Shown: positions 28,315 through 36,653 of the stretch, in pieces
Layout of the letters: every line of letters starts with the position of its first letter
Numbering within the stretch: the first letter of the stretch is position 1
Origin: Rhodopseudomonas_A palustris_F
GTDB taxonomy: Bacteria; Pseudomonadota; Alphaproteobacteria; Rhizobiales; Xanthobacteraceae
Assembly (NCBI RefSeq): GCF_000013745.1
Contig: NC_007925.1
Location: forward strand, 2,666,001 to 2,730,000
Length of the DNA: 64,000 nucleotides
Direction: 5' to 3'
The notes under the pieces: model-generated
Databases searched by the model: none
The model's input: only the letters and a program-made list of their open reading frames with translations
What the model was told of the DNA's origin: nothing
Position numbers and translations under genes: made by a program

Positions 28315-28451
28315 CGTGCCCCGGACGCAGCGCAACGCGCCGCGCTTGCGGCGTGGTGCGCTGCAGATCCGGGGCCGTTACGGAACGCAGCGCTTGGAAC
28401 GGTCCCGGTTCTGCGGAGCAGCGCTTCGCGCTGCGCCGCGCCCGGGACACG
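28315..28451. repeat. Dispersed intergenic repeat, type B (CGTGCCCCGGACGC ... CCGGGACACG)
   Basis: About 137 bases begin with CGTGCCCCGGACGC and end with GCCCGGGACACG. The core includes GGGGCCGTTACGGAACGC and CTTGGAACGGTCCCGG. Related copies occur inverted at 40921-41060 and in the repeat block at 63458-64000. It lies between the dehydrogenase and the lysE-type gene, which converge on it. Confidence 0.7.
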
Positions 28452-28473
28452 ATACCTTGGGAGCGAGAGGTTA

Positions 28474-29088
28474 TTACCGCTCCGCGGTGGCGAGTTTGGC
28501 GCCGAGTGCCACGAAGGCCGCGGCGAAGCTGCGGCGCATCCAAGTCAGCACCTTCGGCCGTGCGATGACGTGATCGCGCACCGCGGCGGCGAACAGCCCG
28601 TAGCCGACGAACACCGCGAAGGTCAGCGCCATGAACACCGCGCTCAGCTCCAGCATCTGCGGCAGCGGCTGGGCTTCGTCGGTGGGGATGAATTGCGGCA
28701 GGAACGCCAGGAAGAAGATCGACAGCTTCGGATTGAGGATGTTGATCAGGATGCCGGTGACGGTGACCTGAACCACCGACTGCGCGCCGACCTGCTTGTC
28801 GTCGACGCTGAGCGCGCCGCGCTGCTGCAGCGTGGTCCACGCCATGTACAACAGGTAAGCGACGCCGAGATATTTGAAGGTCTGGAATGCCAGCGCGCTG
28901 GTGTGCAGCAAGGCGGCCAGCCCGAGGATCGCCGCCGCCATATGCGGCACGATGCCGATGGTGCAGCCGAACGCCGCAACCACGCTGGCGCGTGAACCGC
29001 GCGAAAGCCCCGCGGCCAGCGTGTACAGCACGCCGGTGCCGGGCGAGGCGATGACGATCAGCGAGGTCACCAGGAATTCGATGCTCAA
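28474..29088 (-). CDS. LysE-family amino acid exporter
   Basis: This 204-residue inner-membrane protein has five to six helices and the family's early motif (SPGTGVLYTLAAGLSRG, usually PGP...) and later ILINILNPKLSIFFLAFLPQF. LysE/RhtB proteins export amino acids or derivatives. I chose a TTG start at 29088, because AGGAGA sits six bases before it and the first helix follows; a longer in-frame ATG at 29130 would add a charged, non-signal segment. Substrate unknown. Confidence 0.88.
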   Translation of the reverse strand: MSIEFLVTSLIVIASPGTGVLYTLAAGLSRGSRASVVAAFGCTIGIVPHMAAAILGLAALLHTSALAFQTFKYLGVAYLLYMAWTTLQQRGALSVDDKQVGAQSVVQVTVTGILINILNPKLSIFFLAFLPQFIPTDEAQPLPQMLELSAVFMALTFAVFVGYGLFAAAVRDHVIARPKVLTWMRRSFAAAFVALGAKLATAER

Positions 29089-29372
29089 GACGGTTCTCCT
29101 GCGGGACGGCGCGTCGCATGCATGGCCCACCCGCGTCGGGCAAGCGCGCTCAACCGATCGAATTCATCGAATATTAGAGCATCACCTTGAAAAGTGAATA
29201 CCGGTGCTCGGAAAAGATCATGCGCACCGTCGGCAAAGCGGAGTGTCGCGGCGACGGGTGAACTTAGTGCGGGATCAACTGCGACTAAGTCGCAGAACTA
29301 CCTGCCTTCGAGGGGCCGCGCCGCCGATCATCGCCCTAGGGCGACGAGCGCCGGCAAACAGGGGAGCGAGCT

Positions 29373-31133
29373 ATGACCAGGTTGTCGCGACGTGACTTCG
29401 GAGTAAGCGCTGCGGCGCTGGTGCTCACCGGCGCTGCCGCGGGGAAGCTTGGTGCCGCCAACGCCTTGCCGCTGCGCTATCCGATCGACGCCGATGTCGT
29501 GACCACGCTGCAGCGGACGGTGCTGCCGAAGCCGGCCCCGGCCATCAACATCCGCCCCGACGAGGTTTCGAAATACCAGCAATACGGCTACGGCGGTTGG
29601 TCCTTTGGGGCGCCGCTGAGCTACGACAAGCGGCTCGATCTCGTCGCGGCCGGCTACCAACCCGCCTCGGTCTACAATGCCGAAAAGCTGCTGCGCTTCT
29701 TCACCATCACCGACGTTCACATCTGCGATAAGGAGTCGCCGTCGTCGGCGATCTATCTCGGCCTCAAGCACGGCATTTCGTCGGGCTATTCGGCGGTGAT
29801 GTTGGAATCCACCCACGTGCTCGACGCCGCGGTGCAGACCATCAACGTGCTACACCGCAACGATCGGTTCGATTTCGGCATTTCGCTGGGCGACGTCTGC
29901 AACGACACCCAGTACAACGAACTGCGCTGGTACATCGACGTGCTCGACGGCAAGCCGATCACGCCGAGCTCGGGCGCTCATGCCGGGGCCGATACGATCG
30001 GTTACCAGAAGCCCTATCAGGCCGCGGGCCTCGACAAGTCCATCAACTGGTATCAGGCCCTCGGTAATCACGACCATTTCTGGATGGGCACCAATCCGGT
30101 CAGCGACTATATCCGCCAGGCGTTCGTCGGCGACGAGGTGCTGGCGCTCGGCGACATCTTCGCCGATCCCGACGGCATCAATCACCGCGATTACTACATG
30201 GGCACGCTCGATGGATCGACGCCCTATGGCGACGTCGTCTGGGCGGGGCCGGTGGCGGAATTTCCGGCGCCGCCGAAGCTGGTCGCCGATCCGGACCGCC
30301 GCTCGCTGTTGCGCCGGCAATGGATGCAGGAATTCTTCTCGACCAGTTCGCAGCCGATCGGGCACGGCTTTTCGCCGGCGAACGTCGAACAGGATTTCGC
30401 CTGCTACAGCTTTCATCCCAATCCGGCGGTGCCGCTGAAGGTGATCGTGCTCGACGACACCCAGAACGAGCACGATGCCAATCCACCGCATTCCGCAACG
30501 TCGTCGCCCGGCTATGGCCACGGTTCGCTCGATAAGAAGCGTTACGACTGGCTGCTGAAGGAACTCGCAGACGGCCAGGCGGCCGGCGAGTTGATGATCA
30601 TCGCCGCGCACATCCCGATCGGCGTCGAGCCGCCGAGCTCGTTCGTCGGCTGGAATTCCGCGGCCGAGGTGTCCGAGCCGCAACTGATCGCCACGCTGCA
30701 GCAATATCCCAACCTGATCCTGCTGGTCGCCGGGCATCGCCATTACAATACGGTGACGGCGTTCAAGTCGCCGGACCCGGCGCGGCCCGAACTCGGGTTC
30801 TGGCAGGTCGAGACCGCGTCGTTGCGGGATTTCCCGCAGCAGTTCCGGCTGTTCGACATCGTCCGCAACAGCGACGACACGCTGTCGATCTTCGCCACCG
30901 ACGTCGATCCCGCGGTGAAGGAGGGCACGCCGGCGGCGGCGTCGCGCAGCCATGCGGTCGCGGCGCTGCAGATCTATGCGTCAAGCAAGTTGACCCAGGC
31001 GCCGCCGCCGCTGCGGCCGACCGGCGCGTACAATGCCGAACTGGTGATGCCGTTGAGTGCTGCGATGCAGGCCAAACTGCGTCGCGTCGCGGCGGTGGAG
31101 CAGCCGCACGGCGCCGCCGCACCAGAGAAATGA
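29373..31133 (+). CDS. Tat-exported metallophosphoesterase
   Basis: The 586-residue protein begins with a twin-arginine signal (SRRDFGVSAAALVLTGAAAG). A calcineurin-like phosphoesterase domain follows, with metal motifs TDVHICD (near 112), LGDVCND (near 171), GNHDHFW (near 231), AAHIP (near 412) and AGHRHYN (near 455). The order fits the long metallophosphoesterases modelled as the RPA4764 family, named after a Rhodopseudomonas protein; that match is from memory. GGGGAG lies five bases before the ATG. Export is expected to need the TatABC genes at 59.5-61.2 kb. Substrate unknown. Confidence 0.85.
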   Translation: MTRLSRRDFGVSAAALVLTGAAAGKLGAANALPLRYPIDADVVTTLQRTVLPKPAPAINIRPDEVSKYQQYGYGGWSFGAPLSYDKRLDLVAAGYQPASVYNAEKLLRFFTITDVHICDKESPSSAIYLGLKHGISSGYSAVMLESTHVLDAAVQTINVLHRNDRFDFGISLGDVCNDTQYNELRWYIDVLDGKPITPSSGAHAGADTIGYQKPYQAAGLDKSINWYQALGNHDHFWMGTNPVSDYIRQAFVGDEVLALGDIFADPDGINHRDYYMGTLDGSTPYGDVVWAGPVAEFPAPPKLVADPDRRSLLRRQWMQEFFSTSSQPIGHGFSPANVEQDFACYSFHPNPAVPLKVIVLDDTQNEHDANPPHSATSSPGYGHGSLDKKRYDWLLKELADGQAAGELMIIAAHIPIGVEPPSSFVGWNSAAEVSEPQLIATLQQYPNLILLVAGHRHYNTVTAFKSPDPARPELGFWQVETASLRDFPQQFRLFDIVRNSDDTLSIFATDVDPAVKEGTPAAASRSHAVAALQIYASSKLTQAPPPLRPTGAYNAELVMPLSAAMQAKLRRVAAVEQPHGAAAPEK

Positions 31134-31243
31134 CGGCGATCCCGGCCGCGCGCGGCGCGCCGCACCCGATCGGGGCGGCGTGGCGTTGTGGGGCGGGTGG
31201 GGCTGGGCTATCCTCGGAGACTTCCCCGCAGAAGGATTCACTT

Positions 31244-31801
31244 ATGGCCACACCCTACACCGTCGCCGTCGTCGTCGGCAGCCTGCGCAAGCAGGCCTAT
31301 TCGCTGCGTCTGGCCCAGGCGCTGGTCAAGCTCGCGCCGGATACGCTGAAGCTCGACGTCGTCACGTTGCACGATCTGTCGTTCTACAACCAGGATCTCG
31401 AAGCCACGCCGCCGGCCGACTGGGTGGCGTTCCGTCAGCGCATCAAGGCCGCCGACGCGGTGCTGTTCGTCACCCCGGAATACAACCGCTCGATCCCGGG
31501 CGTGTTGAAGAACGCCATCGACGTCGGGTCGCGGCCCTACGGCCACAGCGCGTTCGACGGCAAGCCGGGCGGGGTGATCAGCAATTCGCCGGGCGCGATC
31601 GGCGGCTTCGGCGCCAACCACCATCTGCGGCAGTGCCTGACCTTCCTCAACATCGCGGTGCTGCAGCAGCCGGAGGCCTATGTCGGCGGCATCGCAGATG
31701 CTTTCGACGAGCAGGGCGAGCTGACCAAGGCGCCGCTGCGCGACTTCATGCAGAAATACATCGACGCCTTCGCGGCCTGGGTGGCGCAGCAGAAGAAGTG
31801 A
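31244..31801 (+). CDS. NADPH-dependent FMN reductase family protein
   Basis: A 185-residue flavodoxin-like protein with the FMN phosphate loop GSLRKQAYSLRLA (residues 12-24) and the family signature FVTPEYNRSIPGVLKNAIDV. Family members reduce FMN, quinones, azo dyes or chromate with NAD(P)H. AGAAGGA lies eight bases before the ATG at 31244. It is transcribed alone between the phosphoesterase and ftsB. Confidence 0.9.
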   Translation: MATPYTVAVVVGSLRKQAYSLRLAQALVKLAPDTLKLDVVTLHDLSFYNQDLEATPPADWVAFRQRIKAADAVLFVTPEYNRSIPGVLKNAIDVGSRPYGHSAFDGKPGGVISNSPGAIGGFGANHHLRQCLTFLNIAVLQQPEAYVGGIADAFDEQGELTKAPLRDFMQKYIDAFAAWVAQQKK

Positions 31802-31875
31802 AGAAGCCGCAATGATGGCAGCCGCGGTTATCGTTCGTTAGCGTTACGTTAACCGCGCTGTCGCATCTTCAAAAA

Positions 31876-32193
31876 ATGGTTTCCCGCACTCGCCTCAAAT
31901 CCTTGCTCACCGGCGTCGCTCTTTATGCGATCGCCGCGGCGATGGTTGGCTATTTCGGCACCAATGCCTACACGGGAAAATACGGGCTCAACGCGCGTCA
32001 GGAGCTCGACCAGGAGATCATCGCGCTGACCTCGGAGCTGCAGCGCCTGAAGCAGGAGCGCGCCGCCGGCGAGCAGCGGGTGTCGCTGTTGCGCTCCGAC
32101 CGAGTCGATCCCGACATGCTCGACGAGCGGGTGCGCTACCAGCTCGATTACGCGCACCCCGCCGATCTGGTGCGGATGCTGCCGGCGAAGTGA
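31876..32193 (+). CDS. ftsB: Septum formation initiator family protein (FtsB/DivIC type)
   Basis: A 105-residue bitopic protein with a short cytoplasmic N-terminus, one membrane helix (about 10-28) and a periplasmic coiled coil (about 40-75, LDQEIIALTSELQRLKQERA). It ends with the family's conserved DPDMLDERVRYQLDYAHP segment. FtsB bridges FtsL and FtsQ in the division machine. It lies directly upstream of pdhA, as in many rhizobia and relatives. Confidence 0.88.
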   Translation: MVSRTRLKSLLTGVALYAIAAAMVGYFGTNAYTGKYGLNARQELDQEIIALTSELQRLKQERAAGEQRVSLLRSDRVDPDMLDERVRYQLDYAHPADLVRMLPAK

Positions 32194-32369
32194 GATCGTT
32201 GCGGTATTCGCTGACTTCGATCTCTTAAGTTCCAAAAATCCCGTCATTCCATCGCGAAAGTTTCGTCGTCTCGCTGCACTGCGAGATGCGAATGAGATCG
32301 TGACGCAATCCTTTTGCTGCGGCCGCAGTTAGGCTAGACAGTGACGCAAATAACAACATCGGATTTGCC

Positions 32370-33413
32370 ATGGCCGCATCGAAGAAGCGCGACACCGCAG
32401 CAGGGGACGAGATTCAGCCGCGATCCGGCAATGGATCGCAGCATCCGGCGGTTCTCGAGTTCAGCAAGGACCAGGAGCTGCGCGCGCTGCGCGACATGCT
32501 GCTGATCCGCCGCTTCGAGGAGAAGGCCGGCCAGCTCTACGGCATGGGCGCGATCGGCGGGTTCTGCCATCTCTATATCGGCCAGGAAGCCATCGTGGTC
32601 GGCATGCAGATGACGCTGAAACTGGGCGACCAGGTCATCACCGGCTATCGCGACCACGGCCACATGTTGGCCTGCGGAATGGATGCCAAAGGCGTGATGG
32701 CCGAATTGACCGGACGCCAGGGCGGCTATTCCAAGGGCAAGGGCGGCTCCATGCATATGTTCAGCAAGGAGAAGCATTTCTACGGCGGCCACGGCATCGT
32801 CGGCGCCCAGGTCTCGCTCGGCACTGGCTTGGCGTTCGCCAACCGCTACCGCGGCAACGACAATGTCAGCCTGGCCTATTTCGGCGACGGCGCCTCCAAT
32901 CAGGGCCAGGTTTACGAGAGCTTCAACATGGCGCAGCTGTGGAAGCTGCCGGTGGTCTACGTCATCGAGAACAACCGCTATGCGATGGGCACCTCGGTCA
33001 AGCGCTCCTCGGCGCAGACCGATTTCTCCAAGCGCGGCGTGTCGTTCAACATTCCCGGTGAGCAGGTCGACGGCATGGACGTCCGCGCGGTGAAGGCCGC
33101 CGGCGACAAGGCGGTGGCGCATTGCCGCGCCGGCAACGGCCCCTACATCCTGGAGATGCAAACCTATCGCTATCGCGGCCACTCGATGTCGGACCCGGCG
33201 AAGTATCGCACCCGCGAGGAAGTCGACAAGGTGCGCAGCGATCAGGATCCGATCGAGCAGGTACGCCAGCGTCTGCTCGGGCTCAAGGTCAGCGAGCAGG
33301 AATTGAAGGCGATCGATGCCGAGGTCCGCGAGATCGTCAACGGCGCGGCGGAGTTCGCCCAGCACGATCCCGAGCCGGAGCCCGCCGAGCTCTATACCGA
33401 CGTCTACCGCTAG
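32370..33413 (+). CDS. pdhA: Pyruvate dehydrogenase E1 component, alpha subunit
   Basis: Together with PdhB it decarboxylates pyruvate with thiamine diphosphate and acetylates the lipoyl domain. The 347-residue protein has the ThDP-binding motif GDGASNQGQVYESFNMA followed by ENNRYAMGTS, the phosphorylation-loop-like YRYRGHSMSDPA, and the FYGGHGIVGAQ region. It begins the operon pdhA-pdhB-DUF5076-pdhC. The upstream 176 bases must hold the promoter; I do not see a clear consensus. Confidence 0.96.
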   Translation: MAASKKRDTAAGDEIQPRSGNGSQHPAVLEFSKDQELRALRDMLLIRRFEEKAGQLYGMGAIGGFCHLYIGQEAIVVGMQMTLKLGDQVITGYRDHGHMLACGMDAKGVMAELTGRQGGYSKGKGGSMHMFSKEKHFYGGHGIVGAQVSLGTGLAFANRYRGNDNVSLAYFGDGASNQGQVYESFNMAQLWKLPVVYVIENNRYAMGTSVKRSSAQTDFSKRGVSFNIPGEQVDGMDVRAVKAAGDKAVAHCRAGNGPYILEMQTYRYRGHSMSDPAKYRTREEVDKVRSDQDPIEQVRQRLLGLKVSEQELKAIDAEVREIVNGAAEFAQHDPEPEPAELYTDVYR

Positions 33414-33467
33414 ATGCGCCGCGTTGTGCCGCGCGACCGCGCAAGTTTGAACTGATCCGGAGCGACC

Positions 33468-34865
33468 ATGGCCATTCAAGTTCTGATGCCCGCGCTATCG
33501 CCGACCATGGAGAGGGGCAACCTTTCGAAATGGCTGAAGAAGGAAGGCGAGGCGATCAAATCCGGCGACGTCATCGCCGAGATCGAAACCGACAAGGCGA
33601 CGATGGAAGTCGAAGCCACCGACGAAGGCACGCTCGGCAAGATCCTGGTGCCGGAAGGCACCCATGACGTCGCGGTGAATACCCCGATCGCCACTATCCT
33701 CAGCGAGGGCGAGAGCGCGTCGGACGCCGACAACGCCGCGGCCCCGGCGGCGCAGCAGAAGGCCGCGGAATCCGCGCCGCCTGCCGAGGCCAAGTCGGGC
33801 GAGGCGCCGCGTGAGCCGTCGCCCGCCGCCGCGGCGCCGCACGTCGCGGTCGCCGACGATCCGGAGATTCCCGAAGGCACCGAGATGGTGACGGTGACGA
33901 TCCGAGAAGCGTTGCGCGACGCCATGGCCGAGGAGATGCGGCGTGATCCCGACGTCTTCATCATGGGCGAGGAAGTCGCCGAATATCAGGGCGCTTACAA
34001 GGTGACGCAGGGGCTGTTGCAGGAATTCGGCGAAGGCCGGGTGATCGACACCCCGATCACCGAGCACGGCTTTGCCGGCGTCGGCGTCGGCGCGGCGATG
34101 GCCGGCCTCAAGCCGGTGGTCGAATTCATGACCTTCAACTTCGCCATGCAGGCGATCGACCAGATCATCAACTCCGCCGCCAAGACGCTGTACATGTCCG
34201 GCGGCCAGATGGGCTGCGGGATCGTGTTCCGCGGCCCGAACGGCGCCGCCGCGCGGGTCGGCGCGCAGCACAGCCAGGATTACTCGGCCTGGTACTCGCA
34301 GATCCCCGGGCTGAAAGTGATCGCGCCGTATTCCGCCGCCGACTACAAGGGGCTGTTGAAGGCGGCGATCCGCGATCCCAATCCGGTGATCTTCCTCGAA
34401 AACGAAATGCTGTACGGCCACTCCGGCGAAGTGCCGAAGCTCGACGACTACGTGGTCCCGATCGGCAAGGCCAAGGTGGCGCGCGCAGGCTCCCACGTCA
34501 CGCTGATCGCCTGGTCGAACGGCATGAGCTACGCGCTGAAGGCCGCCGACGAACTCGCCAAAGAGGGCATCGAGGCCGAAGTGATCGACCTGCGCACGCT
34601 GCGCCCGCTTGATACAGAGACCATCATAGCCTCGGTGAAGAAGACCGGCCGTGCGGTGACGGTCGAGGAGGGCTGGCAGCAGAACGGCGTCGGCGCCGAG
34701 ATCGCGGCAAGGATCATGGAGCACGCGTTTGATTACTTGGATGCGCCGGTGAAGCGGGTGTCGGGCAAGGACGTGCCGATGCCGTATGCGGCGAACCTGG
34801 AAAAGCTGGCGCTGCCCAGCGTCGCCGAGGTGGTCGAGGCCGCCAAAGCCGTCTGCTATCGGTGA
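33468..34865 (+). CDS. pdhB: Pyruvate dehydrogenase E1 component, beta subunit, with N-terminal lipoyl domain
   Basis: The 465-residue beta subunit carries an N-terminal lipoyl domain (about 1-78) with the lipoylated lysine in EIETDKATMEVEA. An alanine- and proline-rich linker (about 80-130) and the transketolase-like E1-beta domain follow (MGEEVAEYQGAYKVTQGL, then the C-terminal transketolase domain). A lipoyl domain on E1-beta in addition to E2 is characteristic of alphaproteobacteria. GGAG lies six bases before the ATG. The DUF5076 gene starts three bases after its stop. Confidence 0.96.
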   Translation: MAIQVLMPALSPTMERGNLSKWLKKEGEAIKSGDVIAEIETDKATMEVEATDEGTLGKILVPEGTHDVAVNTPIATILSEGESASDADNAAAPAAQQKAAESAPPAEAKSGEAPREPSPAAAAPHVAVADDPEIPEGTEMVTVTIREALRDAMAEEMRRDPDVFIMGEEVAEYQGAYKVTQGLLQEFGEGRVIDTPITEHGFAGVGVGAAMAGLKPVVEFMTFNFAMQAIDQIINSAAKTLYMSGGQMGCGIVFRGPNGAAARVGAQHSQDYSAWYSQIPGLKVIAPYSAADYKGLLKAAIRDPNPVIFLENEMLYGHSGEVPKLDDYVVPIGKAKVARAGSHVTLIAWSNGMSYALKAADELAKEGIEAEVIDLRTLRPLDTETIIASVKKTGRAVTVEEGWQQNGVGAEIAARIMEHAFDYLDAPVKRVSGKDVPMPYAANLEKLALPSVAEVVEAAKAVCYR

Positions 34866-34868
34866 GCC

Positions 34869-35174
34869 ATGGCTGATCCGAAGCAACAGCCGCTGCCGCC
34901 CGATGTGGTCGGCCGCGAGGACGCCGTCGAAGTCTTGCGCGCCTTCGTGCTCGACGGCGGCTTGTCGATCGCCTTCATGCGCGCGTTTGAAGATCCCGAA
35001 ATGTGGGGCCTGCTGCTGGTCGACATCGCCCGCCACGCCGCGCGCGCCTATGGCCGCGAGAGCGACTACACCGAGGACGAGGCGCTGAGCCGCATCGTCG
35101 ATATGTTTGAAGCTGAAATCGCGCGGCCGACCGACACAGGCCAAACCTCGCCGCGGTCGCAACAAGGTCACTGA
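34869..35174 (+). CDS. DUF5076 domain protein inside the pdh operon
   Basis: A 101-residue acidic soluble protein with no signal. The pattern VGREDAVEVLRAFVLDGGLSIAFMRAFEDP.MWGLLLVDIARH matches the small DUF5076 family. It sits three bases after pdhB and two before pdhC, so it is translated with the complex. A role in assembly or regulation of pyruvate dehydrogenase is a guess from position alone; the family has no established function known to me. Confidence 0.75.
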   Translation: MADPKQQPLPPDVVGREDAVEVLRAFVLDGGLSIAFMRAFEDPEMWGLLLVDIARHAARAYGRESDYTEDEALSRIVDMFEAEIARPTDTGQTSPRSQQGH

Positions 35175-35176
35175 CA

Positions 35177-36544
35177 ATGCCGATCAACATCCTGATGCCC
35201 GCGCTGTCGCCGACGATGGAGAAGGGCAACCTCTCCAAGTGGCTGAAGAAAGAGGGCGACGCGGTGAAATCCGGCGACGTGCTCGCCGAGATCGAGACCG
35301 ACAAGGCGACCATGGAGGTCGAGGCGGTCGACGACGGCACGCTGGCCAAGATCGTGGTGCCGGAAGGCACCCAAGACGTCCCGGTCAACGATATCATCGC
35401 GGTGATGGCGTCCGAGGGCGAGGACGTCAAGGCGGCGGGGGCGGGAGCTTCCGCATCGAAGCCCGCCGCGGCGCCGGCCGAAAAATCTCCCGAGAAGGCC
35501 GCGGCGTCGGTTGCTCAGGATAAGACGGCCGCGCCTGGCGCAGCCAAGGATGCCGCGCCTCACGCTGAGGAAGGCGCGAAAGCGCCCGTTGCGAAGGGCG
35601 ATGCGGCGCACAGCAACGGCCGGGTATTCTCCTCGCCGTTGGCACGGCGGCTGGCGAAGGACGCCGGCATTGAACTGACGCGCATCGAAGGCTCCGGACC
35701 ACACGGCCGCGTCATCGCCCGCGACGTCGAGGAGGCCAAATCTGGCAAGGGCCTGAAGGCGCCGGCCGCGGCACCCTCGGCCGCGCCGCAGAGCGCGCCA
35801 TCGATGTCGGATCAGCAGATCCGCGGCTTCTATCCCGAGGGCAGCTACGACGAGGTGCCGCACGACAGCATGCGCAGGATTATCGCGCAACGTTTGGTGC
35901 AGGCGAAGCAGACCATTCCGCATTTCTACCTGACGATGGACTGCAACCTCGATCGGCTGATGGCCGCGCGCGAAACGATCAATGCGCAGGCGCCGAAGGA
36001 CAAGGACGGTAAGCCGGCCTACAAGCTCTCGGTCAATGATTTCATCATCAAGGCGCTGGCGCTGGCGCTGCAGCGGGTGCCCGACGCCAACGTCACCTGG
36101 ACCGAAGGCACCATGCTGAAGCATCGCGCCTCCGACGTCGGCGTCGCGGTGTCGATCCCGGGCGGGCTGATCACCCCGGTGGTGCGCGACGCGCATCTGA
36201 AATCGGTGTCGACGATCTCGCGCGAGATGAAGGATTTTGCCGCGCGCGCCCGCAACCGGCGGCTGAAGCCGGAGGAATATCAGGGCGGCACCACCGCGGT
36301 GTCGAATCTCGGCATGTTCGGCATCAAGGACTTTGCCGCGGTGATCAATCCGCCGCACGTCACCATCCTGGCGGTCGGCGCCGGCGAACAGCGCGCCGTG
36401 GTGATCGACGGCAAGGTCGAGGTCGCCACCGTGATGAGCGCCACGCTCTCCACCGACCACCGCGCCGTCGACGGCGCGCTCGGCGCCGAGTTCTTGGCCG
36501 CGTTCAAGCTGCTGATCGAAAATCCCGTGATGATGGTGGTGTGA
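35177..36544 (+). CDS. pdhC: Pyruvate dehydrogenase E2, dihydrolipoamide acetyltransferase
   Basis: E2 forms the core of the complex and transfers the acetyl group from lipoamide to CoA. The 455-residue protein has one N-terminal lipoyl domain (lysine in EIETDKATMEVEA), a flexible alanine-rich linker, an E1/E3-binding domain (about 153-190, FSSPLARRLAKDAGIELTRI) and the C-terminal acyltransferase with the catalytic STDHRAVDGA. Its first 80 residues are strikingly similar to those of PdhB, which suggests domain duplication. Confidence 0.96.
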   Translation: MPINILMPALSPTMEKGNLSKWLKKEGDAVKSGDVLAEIETDKATMEVEAVDDGTLAKIVVPEGTQDVPVNDIIAVMASEGEDVKAAGAGASASKPAAAPAEKSPEKAAASVAQDKTAAPGAAKDAAPHAEEGAKAPVAKGDAAHSNGRVFSSPLARRLAKDAGIELTRIEGSGPHGRVIARDVEEAKSGKGLKAPAAAPSAAPQSAPSMSDQQIRGFYPEGSYDEVPHDSMRRIIAQRLVQAKQTIPHFYLTMDCNLDRLMAARETINAQAPKDKDGKPAYKLSVNDFIIKALALALQRVPDANVTWTEGTMLKHRASDVGVAVSIPGGLITPVVRDAHLKSVSTISREMKDFAARARNRRLKPEEYQGGTTAVSNLGMFGIKDFAAVINPPHVTILAVGAGEQRAVVIDGKVEVATVMSATLSTDHRAVDGALGAEFLAAFKLLIENPVMMVV

Positions 36545-36547
36545 TTC

Positions 36548-36630
36548 TCCTCTCCCTGGTGGGAGAGGGACGCCGTCGAAAAACACCCGGCGAGCTTCGC
36601 TCGCCACCCTCTTCCACAAGGGGAGAGGGA
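36548..36630. repeat. Palindromic intergenic repeat between pdhC and lpdA
   Basis: TCTCCCTGGTGGGAGAGGGA opens the element and CTTCCACAAGGGGAGAGGG closes it, with CCCGGCGAGCTTCGCTCGCC in the middle. The ends can fold back on each other. It resembles the CTCTCCC...GGGAGAG repeats common in Rhizobiales. It separates pdhC from lpdA, which otherwise would be adjacent in the operon. Confidence 0.6.
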
Positions 36631-36653
36631 AGAAAGTAAGCGAGCCGATTGAA

